Shown: positions 42,076-50,386, numbered from the stretch's first letter. The stretch is DNA of 54,540 nt from a bacterium (GCA_030697795.1 JAUYOV010000016.1:1-54540); one strand, 5' to 3'. Notes: generated from the letters alone by a model not told the origin. Numbers and translations are program-made.

Positions 42076-44340
42076 ATGCAAGAACTCAATAAACCCTACA
42101 ATCCAAAGGACCACGAGGAAAAAATATACAAAGAATGGGAAAAATCGGGATACTTTGCGCCCGAGGCACATCAGCCTAGGGCTGATAACCCTGATAGCGA
42201 TAAAACATTCTGCATGGTAATTCCCCCGCCAAATATTACCGGTTCTTTGCATATGGGCCATGCTTTAAACGCCACCACCCAAGATATTTTAATTCGCTAT
42301 CACCGCATGAAAGGTTTTAAAACTTTGTGGCTCCCGGGCACCGATCACGCCGGTATTGCTACGCAGTATGTGGTAGAAAAAGAATTAAAAAAAGAGGGTA
42401 AAACACGGTTTGATTTAGGCCGAGAAGAATTTTTAAAACGAGTTTGGGAATGGCGCGAAAAATATGGCTTTATAATTTTGGATCAACTTAAAAAACTAGG
42501 TGCTTCGTGTGATTGGTCGCGCACGCGTTTTACTTTAGACCCAGAATATACCAAAGCTGTAGAAACCGCTTTTTTGCATTATCATAAAAAAGGTTTAATT
42601 TACCAAGCCAACAGGGTTGTTAACTGGTGTTCACGCTGCGCCACCAGCTTGTCGGATTTAGAGGTGGAATACAAAGAAGAAGAAGCTGAACTTATTTTTA
42701 TTAAATATCCCCTCGACTCCGCTCGGGGTAAACCCCTAACCAACAAATCCGATTATATTGTTGTAGCTACTACTCGCCCCGAAACAATGTTAGGCGATTC
42801 TGCCGTTGCGGTTAACCCTAAAGACGAAAGATATAAAAAACTTATTGGAGGAAGGGCGGTCCTTCCGATAAAAAACCTAGAGATTCCGATTATAGCCGAT
42901 GATTCCGTAGATATGGAATTTGGCACGGGCGCTGTAAAAGTTACACCGGCCCACGATGTAGCCGATTTCGAAATCCACGAACGCCACAACTTACCTATTT
43001 ACCAAGTTATAAACGAGAAAGGCAGAATGACGGAAGAGGCAAAATTTTGCGTTGGTTTAAAAACAAAAGAATGCCGAGAAAAAGTTGTAGAAGAATTAAA
43101 TAAACTTGGTTTAATAGAAAAAAGAGAAAAGTTTATACATAACATTGCTAAGTGTTACAGATGTGACACTGTAATTGAACCTTTAATTTCTAAACAGTGG
43201 TTTTTAAAAATGGAAGACTTAGCCATTAAAGCCAAGACCGAAGTTGAAAACGGGAATATAAAATTTCATCCAGAAAATTTTACCAAAACTTATTTAGACT
43301 GGCTAAGTAATATTCGAGATTGGTCTATTTCACGCCAACTTTGGTGGGGTCACCGCCTGCCTGTTTTTTGTTGCAAAAAACAGGCAGGAATTTCTAATTT
43401 CCAATTTCTAATTTCTAAACAAAACTGTGTCGCTAGCGCGACAAAACCAGAAAAATGCCCAATTTGCGGAGAGTGCGAAATGATACAGTCTAATGATGTT
43501 TTAGATACTTGGTTTTCTTCGGCCTTATGGCCTTTTGCAGCCCTGGGCTGGCCATCCGAAGCCTTGGCGAAGGAGGCCCACCACAACTCTGATTTAGAAA
43601 CCTTCTACCCTACTCAAGTACTATCTACCGCTCGCGACATTATTAACTTGTGGGTATCTAGAATGATTTTTTCTGGTTTAGAATTTACCGGCAAAAAACC
43701 TTTTTCCGATGTAATTATTCACGCCACGGTTTTAAATAAAGAAGGCAAAAGAATGTCTAAATCTTTAGGCACAGGCCTTGATCCATTAAAACTTATAGAA
43801 GAATTTGGCGCCGATGCTACGCGTTTTGCTTTAATATGGCAAGCTATGGGTGGCCAAGATATTAAATGGCAACAAGAAGCTGTTATGGCTGGTAAAAAGT
43901 TTTTAAATAAATTGTGGAATGCTAGCCGATTCGTTATGCAGAAAATCGGGAGCACGAAATCCGAAATCCTCCCACTTCGCCAAGGCTTCGAGGGACAAGT
44001 AAATCCGAAACAAATTCTAAATTCCAAAATCCAAAATAAAGAAAACAAAAACATTATAGAAAAATTCGAAGAAACTAAAAAATCAACCGAAGAACTTATT
44101 AAAAGTTACGAATTCGGCCCAGCGTTGCATTTGCTTTACGAATTTTTCTGGCATGATTTTTGCAACAAATATTTAGAAGAAAGTAAAAAAATGGAAAGCA
44201 GCGAAACCAGTGAAACCCTTTTATATATTCTCGCAGGAACCCTGAAATTACTACACCCATTCACTCCCTTTATTACCGAAGCTATTTGGGGAAAAATAAA
44301 TAAAGAAAATAAAAAGCATCTCATCGTAGAATCATGGTAA
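42076..44340 (+). CDS. valS: Valyl-tRNA synthetase, with several repeat-derived insertions
   Basis: 754 residues; class I synthetase that charges tRNA-Val. Marks: NPKDHEEKIYKEWEKSGYF, HMGHALN (HIGH), the editing domain with TTRPETMLGDSAVAV, ISRQLWWGHRLPVF and KRMSKSLG (KMSKS). The C-terminal coiled arm seen in long ValS is missing. Repeat DNA read in frame gives ISNFQFLISKQN (43388-43426), SEALAKEAHH (43550-43578) and LPLRQGFEGQ (43967-43996). LDSARG (42709-42728) and GGRAVLP (family P, 42850-42866) replace loop segments. The catalytic motifs are intact. Confidence 0.95.
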   Translation: MQELNKPYNPKDHEEKIYKEWEKSGYFAPEAHQPRADNPDSDKTFCMVIPPPNITGSLHMGHALNATTQDILIRYHRMKGFKTLWLPGTDHAGIATQYVVEKELKKEGKTRFDLGREEFLKRVWEWREKYGFIILDQLKKLGASCDWSRTRFTLDPEYTKAVETAFLHYHKKGLIYQANRVVNWCSRCATSLSDLEVEYKEEEAELIFIKYPLDSARGKPLTNKSDYIVVATTRPETMLGDSAVAVNPKDERYKKLIGGRAVLPIKNLEIPIIADDSVDMEFGTGAVKVTPAHDVADFEIHERHNLPIYQVINEKGRMTEEAKFCVGLKTKECREKVVEELNKLGLIEKREKFIHNIAKCYRCDTVIEPLISKQWFLKMEDLAIKAKTEVENGNIKFHPENFTKTYLDWLSNIRDWSISRQLWWGHRLPVFCCKKQAGISNFQFLISKQNCVASATKPEKCPICGECEMIQSNDVLDTWFSSALWPFAALGWPSEALAKEAHHNSDLETFYPTQVLSTARDIINLWVSRMIFSGLEFTGKKPFSDVIIHATVLNKEGKRMSKSLGTGLDPLKLIEEFGADATRFALIWQAMGGQDIKWQQEAVMAGKKFLNKLWNASRFVMQKIGSTKSEILPLRQGFEGQVNPKQILNSKIQNKENKNIIEKFEETKKSTEELIKSYEFGPALHLLYEFFWHDFCNKYLEESKKMESSETSETLLYILAGTLKLLHPFTPFITEAIWGKINKENKKHLIVESW
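43388..43426. repeat. Family F AT-rich repeat inside valS
   Basis: AATTTCTAATTTCC-AATTTCTAATTTCTAA encodes ISNFQFLISKQN, almost the same peptide as in tsaD. A TGTCGC-TAGC-GCGACA palindrome follows (43427-43442). Confidence 0.8.
43550..43578. repeat. Family E palindrome inside valS (first)
   Basis: GGCCATCCGAAGCC / GGCGAAGGAGGCC arms, encoding PSEALAKEAH. Confidence 0.8.
43967..43996. repeat. Family E palindrome inside valS (second)
   Basis: TCCTCCCACTTCGCC / GGCTTCGAGGGAC arms, encoding LPLRQGFEGQ, next to AATTCTAAATTCC-type family F units. Confidence 0.75.
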
Positions 44341-44349
44341 AATAATCCC

Positions 44350-45057
44350 ATGACCTTAGGATTAATAGCTCTCGGCATTATACCCAGCATAGTCTGGCTT
44401 TCTATTTACTTGCGCGAAGACGACCGCCCCGAACCTAATCGCTTTATATTAAAAATATTTTTTCTAGGCGCTTTAATGGCGCCGATAGCCGCTGGGGTAG
44501 AATTTTTGCTTATTGGTTCGTTAAAAAACTTTTCTTTTTCGCCCCTCTTAACAAATTTTTTAATATTTTTTGTGTTTGTAGGCATAGTTGAGGAATTAGC
44601 TAAATTTATGGCAGTAAAACTGGGCATAGAAAGAAATTCTGTTTTTGACGAGCCCGCAGACGCGATGATATACTTGATCGTATCGGGGTTAGGTTTTGCC
44701 GCGCTGGAAAACATCTTGGCACTTTTTAATTTTACGGATATTTCAAGGGGTGTAATTGCGGGCGAAGCTTTCCAAATTGCGGGGTTACGCTTTATAAGCT
44801 CGACCCTGCTTCATGTTTTGGCTTCTGGAATTGTAGGCTACTCTTTAGCGCAAAAACATTTTTTTTTAAAAAAATATTCTGTATTGAAAGGAATAATTAT
44901 TGCTGGATTCTTGCATGGCACATACAATACCTTAACCCTGGCTTCTGACAGCTTTAGAAAAATTATTCCAACAATAATTGTAATAAGCCTGCTGGGAATT
45001 ATGGCGATACTGGTAAATTCACTTTTTTACAAACTGAAAAAAGACTTCTACAGGTAG
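44350..45057 (+). CDS. prsW: PrsW-family intramembrane metalloprotease
   Basis: 235 residues, seven to eight spans. Metal-ligand motifs of the PrsW family: E-E-x-x-K in GIVEELAKF, H-x-x-x-S in LLHVLASG, and H in FLHGTYNTL. DEPADAMIYLIVSGLGFAAL-EN is also typical. Such enzymes cut membrane anti-sigma factors or related proteins; the substrate here is not evident. It starts 9 bp after valS. Confidence 0.85.
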   Translation: MTLGLIALGIIPSIVWLSIYLREDDRPEPNRFILKIFFLGALMAPIAAGVEFLLIGSLKNFSFSPLLTNFLIFFVFVGIVEELAKFMAVKLGIERNSVFDEPADAMIYLIVSGLGFAALENILALFNFTDISRGVIAGEAFQIAGLRFISSTLLHVLASGIVGYSLAQKHFFLKKYSVLKGIIIAGFLHGTYNTLTLASDSFRKIIPTIIVISLLGIMAILVNSLFYKLKKDFYR

Positions 45058-45059
45058 CG

Positions 45060-45169
45060 TAATACCAATCTACGAATTCGTGCGAATGATACGAATAGAC
45101 AACAAATATTATAGTATTCGTGAAGTTATTAGTATAATTCGTATGCATTCGTAAATTAGCATTGCATTT
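45060..45169. repeat. ATTCGTA-type inverted repeat upstream of hsp20
   Basis: TACGAATTCGTGCGAATGATACGAA (as TACGAATTCGTG + CGAATGATACGAA) and later ATTCGTGAAG, AATTCGTATGCATTCGTA form loose inverted copies. No gene; it may also hold the hsp20 promoter, which I cannot place. Confidence 0.55.
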
Positions 45170-45721
45170 ATGTCGAAAAAATCATTTTTCCAATTACTAA
45201 CCGGCCGTGAACCAGAAAACGACGAAGAAGAATACGAAAAAAGGTATAAAGAAATTTTGGCATCCGCCGGAAATACTTCTGCAAAAAATCATACAAAAAA
45301 CGAAATCCCTGTAGCTAAGCAGGATAAAAAGGCCAGTGCTGTAAAAGTTAATTTCGACGCAGAAGAAGATCACTCCGATGCTCCAGATGAAGAGGGTCAA
45401 CTGACTATAGACGTATACCAAACCACCGACGAAATGGTTATTAAATCTACCATTGCCGGTGTTAAACAAGACGATTTAGATATAACCATCGCTACCGATA
45501 TGGTTACGATTCAAGGTTCTAGGCGCAAAGACGAAAGCATCTCGCCCGAAGATTACTATTACCAAGAACTGTATTGGGGACCATTTTCTAGATCGGTAAT
45601 ACTGCCTCAAGAAGTAGACACCGAAAGCGCCAAAGCCTCTTTAAAAGATGGCATACTAACCATACGCTTGCCTAAGTTTGAAAGAGGTAGAACTAAAAAA
45701 CTAAGAATAAATTCGGCTTAA
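45170..45721 (+). CDS. Hsp20/alpha-crystallin family small heat shock protein
   Basis: 183 residues. A variable N-terminal arm (residues 1-80, acidic and lysine-rich) precedes the alpha-crystallin domain: LTIDVYQTTDEMVIKSTIAG, DDLDITI, GSRRKDE and FSRSVILPQEVDTESAKASL-DGILTIRLPK. An ATP-independent holdase. A bidirectional terminator follows. Confidence 0.9.
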   Translation: MSKKSFFQLLTGREPENDEEEYEKRYKEILASAGNTSAKNHTKNEIPVAKQDKKASAVKVNFDAEEDHSDAPDEEGQLTIDVYQTTDEMVIKSTIAGVKQDDLDITIATDMVTIQGSRRKDESISPEDYYYQELYWGPFSRSVILPQEVDTESAKASLKDGILTIRLPKFERGRTKKLRINSA

Positions 45722-45722
45722 C

Positions 45723-45751
45723 AAAAAATCCTCCATTTTGGAGGATTTTTT
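45723..45751. terminator. Bidirectional terminator between hsp20 and the RNA ligase gene
   Basis: AAAAAATCCTCC / GGAGGATTTTTT perfect stem with loop ATTTT, overlapping the stop region of the minus-strand ligase gene. Confidence 0.85.
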
Positions 45752-47045
45752 AAATATTCTTATTCAAGTTAACAAAATCTCTTAATGATAATCCTTTTTT
45801 TAACTCCTCTGCAATTATTAGTCTAGATTCTTCTAACCTTTCTGGACCAAACCTTTTCAATAAGAAAAAGAACGACTTGTCCGATCTTTCTTGAATAGCC
45901 ATAGCGAAGTCTTTTTGAGTTTTTATATTTTGATAATTTTCGGCCATAAATTCATTATAAAAATTAACAACCTCAGTTATTTTCTTATCAATAAAATCCA
46001 AGTAACGCTCATAGGAACGAAAATGTATTTCATAACCCATCATAACCTCTTCTGGCAAATCAGGATATTTTTCGTGAAGTTTTTCTCGGAGAACTTCCCA
46101 TGTTTTTGTCTCTAGAGCATCAACCAATTCTTTTGTTTTATTAAGCGTACAAGGCTTCATAGCTCTCATGAGCTGTAAATATTCGGGAGATTTTACCTTT
46201 ATCCGAAATACCACTTCACCATTTGATTCAACTGTCACAACCGTCCCTTCTTTATCGGTTCCTTGCCACATTGCTTGAAGCTGTTGCAATGTTTCATCCC
46301 AATTATTTATATCTATTTTTATTGTATCAACAAGATTTAGTTTATATTGCTCTGCAAATTCCTCTAATTCTTTTCGAGTTAGTTCACGACATGCCTGATC
46401 TTTATCAAAAACAGAAAGCAGTACTAAATCTTTTCTATCGCCATAATTTGTAACTATACGATTTTCTGGATGAATTAATTCAAATACTGGTGTAAAACGA
46501 CCAAGTAACCCTTGATCCAAAACATTGGGAAACTTTTCTTTAGCAATTGCTAAAGTCTCATTTCCAAAATGGATATTTGCGCCACTAAGATCCCCTCCTT
46601 CTTTTCCTCCATCAATCATGTTTCTAGTGGCAGCAGAAAACTCTTGAGTATCTGGATTAACATACAAACGTATATTGGTGCCATCTACCTTTTCTGGCAA
46701 ATAAATAACCGAGCCTTCCTGTTTAAGAAGTTGGTAAAATTTCTGGTCATTTTCCTCTTTTTCACCAAGGTTGTAAAACTTAGAAAAACACGGAGCAATA
46801 ATCTCTAATTCTTGACTCTCCCTACAAACCAACCCTTTTAAACATTCCTGTTCGGGTTTGTATCCCTCGTACGTAAGCATTTCGTCCGCGTTAAAAATAC
46901 GCAATGAACCACTCTCACGCATCACAATTCCCTGCATTTCGCCCCCTAAAACCATTCTTGCAGATTCCTGAAACTGTTCTGCCCTATTTTTGGGTTCTGC
47001 TGTTTCTTGTACAGTATAATTTTTTTCCCTTTGTAATTGTTCCGA
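45750..47045 (-). CDS. RNA ligase of the T4 Rnl1-like type
   Basis: 431 residues from MSEQLQREKNYTVQE; the frame is open further but that part is a tRNA-like gene. Nucleotidyltransferase motifs in order: EKVDGTNIRLYV (motif I, adenylated Lys), SAATRN, FELIHPENRIVTNYG (motif IIIa), EGTVV (motif IV) and FRIKVKSPEYL (motif V). A helical C-terminal domain follows (about 120 residues). Such enzymes seal broken RNA, often cut tRNA anticodon loops. Its start lies 13 bp after an odd tRNA-like sequence on the same strand, suggesting one transcript. Confidence 0.87.
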   Translation of the reverse strand, partial: SEQLQREKNYTVQETAEPKNRAEQFQESARMVLGGEMQGIVMRESGSLRIFNADEMLTYEGYKPEQECLKGLVCRESQELEIIAPCFSKFYNLGEKEENDQKFYQLLKQEGSVIYLPEKVDGTNIRLYVNPDTQEFSAATRNMIDGGKEGGDLSGANIHFGNETLAIAKEKFPNVLDQGLLGRFTPVFELIHPENRIVTNYGDRKDLVLLSVFDKDQACRELTRKELEEFAEQYKLNLVDTIKIDINNWDETLQQLQAMWQGTDKEGTVVTVESNGEVVFRIKVKSPEYLQLMRAMKPCTLNKTKELVDALETKTWEVLREKLHEKYPDLPEEVMMGYEIHFRSYERYLDFIDKKITEVVNFYNEFMAENYQNIKTQKDFAMAIQERSDKSFFFLLKRFGPERLEESRLIIAEELKKGLSLRDFVNLNKNI

Positions 47046-47057
47046 CATAACTATTTG

Positions 47058-47128
47058 ATGGAACAGTTGGGTTTGAACCAACGCTACCAGACAAACGGCT
47101 GGTGTTCTGCCATCTAAACTACATTCCA
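47058..47128 (-). tRNA. tRNA-like gene with an 8-nt anticodon loop, isotype uncertain
   Basis: Acceptor TGGAATG/TGTTCCA (two G-U pairs), D arm GTTT...GAAC and a perfect T arm GTTGG-TTCAAAC-CCAAC are all present. The anticodon stem ACCAG/CTGGT, however, closes an 8-nt loop CCGTTTGT instead of 7, and the variable region is only 3 nt. If U33 is followed by UUG it would be Gln, but U37 and discriminator U are not Gln-like (the other tRNA-Gln has G73). It could be a pseudo-tRNA, a frameshifting tRNA or a substrate of the adjacent RNA ligase. Confidence 0.65.
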
Positions 47129-47238
47129 CATTTTAGATTCTAGCAGTTTTAAAATATTTTTCAACTAAAATATAAGGCCTTGCACTTAAATAGTGTTATA
47201 ATTGCAGTATATAGCATAACTTCTAGACTCAATAACTT

Positions 47239-47913
47239 ATGGGTATAAAATATTTTGTAAATGAAAACTTTTTTAAAAAATGGAGTAAAGAGATGGCCTA
47301 TGTTCTCGGATTAATTACAGCTGATGGCAGTCTGGAAGATGCAAGTTATCTAAGGGGGAAATATATAAGATTCAGCAACACCGATAAAGAACTAGTATAT
47401 CTGGTTAAAAAATATCTTGAATCTAAACACAAAATAATAAAAATTAACCCTCCAAATGGAAAAGAACATAGAAAAACAAGATACTTTATAAGAATAGGAA
47501 GTCATAAGTTATTCAACGATCTAGTGTCATTAGGCATAACACCAAAAAAATCTCTAACCATGACATTACCCAGAATACCTAAAAAATACTTTTGGCACTT
47601 TACGAGAGGTTATATGGATGGAGATGGTTCCGTTTATGTGGAAAAGAAAAAAAATAGGATATTATTAATATTTACATCAGGAAGCCTAAAATTCTTATCC
47701 GAATTAGCTTCAGAAATATCCAAAAACACAATGGTTACAGATAAACCAATATTTAAAGGAAACCGATCTTTTCAGTTGAAATATGGTATGAAAAACGCTA
47801 TGGTAATATTAAAAGAGATATACAAGGATTGCGCTGGTAAGTTACTCTTGGCTAGAAAACATAAGGTATACAAAGAATTCATACGAGATAAGGCGCGGTG
47901 GCGAAGTAGCTAA
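47239..47913 (+). CDS. LAGLIDADG-type homing endonuclease, free-standing
   Basis: 224 residues with two LAGLIDADG motifs, AYVLGLITADGSL (residues of about 20-32) and HFTRGYMDGDGSVY (about 120), each with its catalytic acidic residue. This is a monomeric double-motif nuclease. It is not embedded in a host gene. Its last seven codons and stop (ARWRSS) are the first 20 bases of tRNA-Cys, so it ends inside the tRNA. This may mean its target is the tRNA or that it uses the tRNA as a landing site. Confidence 0.88.
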   Translation: MGIKYFVNENFFKKWSKEMAYVLGLITADGSLEDASYLRGKYIRFSNTDKELVYLVKKYLESKHKIIKINPPNGKEHRKTRYFIRIGSHKLFNDLVSLGITPKKSLTMTLPRIPKKYFWHFTRGYMDGDGSVYVEKKKNRILLIFTSGSLKFLSELASEISKNTMVTDKPIFKGNRSFQLKYGMKNAMVILKEIYKDCAGKLLLARKHKVYKEFIRDKARWRSS

Positions 47914-47964
47914 CGCTGCGGTCTGCAAAACCGCTATACAGGGGTGCAATTCCCCTCCGCGCCT
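47892..47964 (+). tRNA. tRNA-Cys (anticodon GCA)
   Basis: Acceptor GGCGCGG/CCGCGCC, D arm GCG...CGC, anticodon stem GCGGT/ACCGC with loop CTGCAAA (GCA), T arm AGGGG-TGCAATT-CCCCT, discriminator U. No intron. The first bases are shared with the homing endonuclease frame. Confidence 0.94.
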
Positions 47965-47988
47965 CAAATAAGATATATTTTGTAATAA

Positions 47989-48072
47989 GCTCGGGTGGTG
48001 GAATGGTATACACGAAGGACTTAAAATCCTTTGCCGCAAGGCTTGCGAGTTCGAGTCTCGCCCCGAGCACCA
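47989..48072 (+). tRNA. tRNA-Leu (anticodon TAA), CCA encoded
   Basis: Acceptor GCTCGGG/CCCGAGC, anticodon stem AAGGA/TCCTT with loop CTTAAAA (UAA), variable arm TGCCGCAAGGCT, T arm GCGAG-TTCGAGT-CTCGC, then ACCA. It marks the left edge of the mobile defence cassette. Confidence 0.94.
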
Positions 48073-48101
48073 GAATCAAAGTAAGGTCAGTTTTAGAAAT
48101 T

Positions 48102-48235
48102 TTTTCTTTGGCGTTCGCCAAAGAAAGCCAATGGTTTTGGGCAATTCCGAACGCTCCGCGTTTTTTTAAGGTGAGTTTCACGAAAATACAAATACGAAGA
48201 TTTTTGGAGGGAGATTTTTTTGGAGGGGAGGTCGT
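48102..48235 (-). pseudogene. 3'-end remnant of a serine recombinase beside tRNA-Leu (inverted copy)
   Basis: Two blocks match the 3' end of the recombinase at 53097 in inverted orientation: 48118-48175 equals the reverse complement of 54483-54540 (58 of 58), and 48201-48235 that of 54433-54467 (35 of 35). The spacer between blocks differs and is 10 bp longer, which breaks the frame. A perfect palindrome TTTCTTTGGCG-TT-CGCCAAAGAAA-type (48102-48125) lies on the tRNA side. Read on the minus strand it continues into antisense tRNA-Leu, just as the recombinase at 1-1284 runs into tRNA-Gln. Confidence 0.85.
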
Positions 48236-48279
48236 AACGCAAGACATAACACTTGCCCCACCCTTCCCGTGCGCGTGTT

Positions 48280-48311
48280 AAAAACTTTTGCCGTCTTAGA
48301 AGACCGGCAAA
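48280..48311 (-). terminator. Terminator of the OLD-type nuclease gene
   Basis: Minus strand TTTGCCGGTCTT/AAGACGGCAAA stem followed by AGTTTTT. Confidence 0.75.
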
Positions 48312-48315
48312 CTCC

Positions 48316-50115
48316 CTATTCAGTTTCAATACTAATCTTTAAAGTTTCAGTAATCCAACTTATCAATGTTTTTAGAGTGGTAAATTCTTTTTTATCAAGT
48401 TTTCCAACGGGAATCCTTGATAATTCCTCTTCAAAGTGGCGAGCGATATTCAATTTTGAGATTTCTTCTATACCCAAACTATTATCGCTGATATATTTTT
48501 CTAACTGTTCCATTACTCCATTTTTAACTTTTGAATCAAATTCCTTCGGCGGTTTATTACATACTCCGTCGTCAACGAGTTCTTGAATATATGCGTTCAC
48601 GGCAGAAATAAAATACTTACGAGGTAACAAATCTTCTATGGTAACAGCGTCGTCCTTAAAATCACTAACTTCTTTAACTTTCTCCGGCTCTGTAAATTTT
48701 ACTATTGCGGTTTTTGCTCTTTTGCCTGACTTATCAGAATCAACAAGTGCTACATAAGGCCTTTCTTCTGAATAAATAATACGGCACATTGACGGCGTGT
48801 TTGGTGCTCCACCTGAATCAATAATGGACAAAATATTTAGATCGGCCTTGATAAGTCCGTTTTCTTGAAATGTTTTCAAAAGGGTAAGTAGATAGAGCCT
48901 ATCTGATGGACCTTCAACAACTAAGTTGTTATCAGCGTAATAAAAGCTATCGGCCAACATCATTCCGAGCGAGGCGCGTAATGACTTCCAATTATGAATA
49001 TAAGGTTTTATATCAACCTGCGTTCCTTTTTCTTTATCTTTACTAACCACACGCACTCTAAAATTGTTGAGACGATTGATCATAAATGGCGAGTGCGTCG
49101 TATAGATCATTTGGTTAAATTCAGACAGACTTTCGAGATAAAGCAATAAATCTTTTTGCCCTCTTGGATGTAAGAAAATTCCGGGCTCGTCAATTAGAAA
49201 TATAAAATCCTTCAAATCGCCATCGTGGTATTCCTTAAATTTGAGTATAAAAGATAGAAAGAAAAGAAACCCCCTACTACGAGTTGATATATCGCCATAA
49301 GTGTTGAAGTCTTCAATATCTACATTTAAGAAATTACCGTCGTTGCTTATATTTAATCTTATTTGTATATCATCTTCTTTTCCTTGAATCCATAGGTTCT
49401 TTAGTTGTTTTGTAAGCTCTTTCGCCCCGTTAAGTATAAGTTGCCGGGCAATCGGAGTGTCTTCAAAAATTGATGCCTCTTTTGTATTTAGGCCAGCAAG
49501 TTTGATAAGTCCATTTGTTACATCGTTTGTCTTTCCTGTTATCTCGGCTTTCGCAATTCTGTGACTTAGACGATCTTCAAAAGTATCAAAATAAAAGATA
49601 TTCTTTTCTAATTTTCCTTGAAGAAAATCTGTTAGGGCTTGTTCATATTTTTCTGGTAATTCTTGTGGATTAGTTATTGAATATGAATTTTCTTTGCCGT
49701 CGTGATAACTAATTTCTAACTCAATATCTTTACCCATACTAAAATCTTTTTTCTTCGGCGATTCAACAACTACATTCTCAAGAGCGTTTCCCTCCGCCTG
49801 CGGTTCGGTCTTTGCTGGTTCCTCTGTCTCGGTTAAGGTTGCGAATATACCCTTAATGTCTTCAACATCTTTATCGGAGAGAGTAAATTCATAGAAAATG
49901 CTCGTCTCCTCAACTTTATCGGTGATAGGATTTTTTGATATACGCTTATCTGAATCTTGTATTGGCGTGTTGAAATCCAATAATTTTATTGCTTTAAGCA
50001 AGTTAGTCTTACCGTGTTCATTCGCACCAACCACAGTGGTCAGATTTTGGTCAATAGGAAAACCCGCTTCCGCTACCGACTTATAGTTTCTTATTTTTAT
50101 TCTGCTTAATTTCAT
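48316..50115 (-). CDS. OLD-family ATPase with TOPRIM nuclease domain
   Basis: 599 residues. The N-terminal ATPase begins KLSRIKIRNYKSVAEAGFP with Walker A GANEHGKT (residues of about 31-37). An acidic insert follows (EETEEPAKTEPQAEG-like, seen as EPAKTEPQAEG), then Walker B FLIDEPGIFLHP (about 305). The C-terminal TOPRIM half has VVEGPSD (about 400) and VDSDKSGKR (about 457), the acidic metal ligands. This is the layout of OLD nucleases and of GajA of the Gabija system, but no UvrD-type GajB is present. It lies 31 bp after a HARE-HTH gene on the same strand within a mobile cassette, so antiphage defence is the likely role. Confidence 0.85.
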   Translation of the reverse strand: MKLSRIKIRNYKSVAEAGFPIDQNLTTVVGANEHGKTNLLKAIKLLDFNTPIQDSDKRISKNPITDKVEETSIFYEFTLSDKDVEDIKGIFATLTETEEPAKTEPQAEGNALENVVVESPKKKDFSMGKDIELEISYHDGKENSYSITNPQELPEKYEQALTDFLQGKLEKNIFYFDTFEDRLSHRIAKAEITGKTNDVTNGLIKLAGLNTKEASIFEDTPIARQLILNGAKELTKQLKNLWIQGKEDDIQIRLNISNDGNFLNVDIEDFNTYGDISTRSRGFLFFLSFILKFKEYHDGDLKDFIFLIDEPGIFLHPRGQKDLLLYLESLSEFNQMIYTTHSPFMINRLNNFRVRVVSKDKEKGTQVDIKPYIHNWKSLRASLGMMLADSFYYADNNLVVEGPSDRLYLLTLLKTFQENGLIKADLNILSIIDSGGAPNTPSMCRIIYSEERPYVALVDSDKSGKRAKTAIVKFTEPEKVKEVSDFKDDAVTIEDLLPRKYFISAVNAYIQELVDDGVCNKPPKEFDSKVKNGVMEQLEKYISDNSLGIEEISKLNIARHFEEELSRIPVGKLDKKEFTTLKTLISWITETLKISIETE

Positions 50116-50146
50116 ATTTCCTTTTAGATAAAGCTCAAGTGGAGAG

Positions 50147-50386
50147 CTACTCCCACTCGGTTAAACCCCAAGTAGCTGGGGCGACTTTCACGAAGCGGGG
50201 CTTGACTCCTTGTTTGGCTCTGCGTCTGTTTTCCAAAAGCATATCCACCGCAAGAGTAGAGTCGGGGGTTTTCCCTTTAGTTTTGATGAGCTTCTTAGCG
50301 AGTGCGGTCTTAATAATGTCCCCAACATAAAGCGGTTTCTTCGCCTCTTTTAATATTTTATACGCAGCTTCAGTTTTGCTTAACAT
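50147..50386 (-). CDS. HARE-HTH domain protein
   Basis: 79 residues that form one HARE-HTH winged helix: AAYKILKEAKKPLYVGDIIK, IKTKGKTPDSTLAVDML and the ending FVKVAPATWGLTEWE. Such domains are known in restriction and chromatin-linked proteins and are thought to read DNA or its modification state. It precedes the OLD nuclease in the same operon. It may be its DNA-sensing partner or a regulator; this is inference. Confidence 0.8.
   Translation of the reverse strand: MLSKTEAAYKILKEAKKPLYVGDIIKTALAKKLIKTKGKTPDSTLAVDMLLENRRRAKQGVKPRFVKVAPATWGLTEWE

Noticed and set aside
47879-48247. Minus-strand frame of 122 codons over tRNA-Cys and tRNA-Leu
   Set aside because: It is made of antisense tRNA peptide (GARLELAS, ARRGIAPLYS) plus the recombinase tail remnant. 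It is recorded as a remnant, not as a gene.
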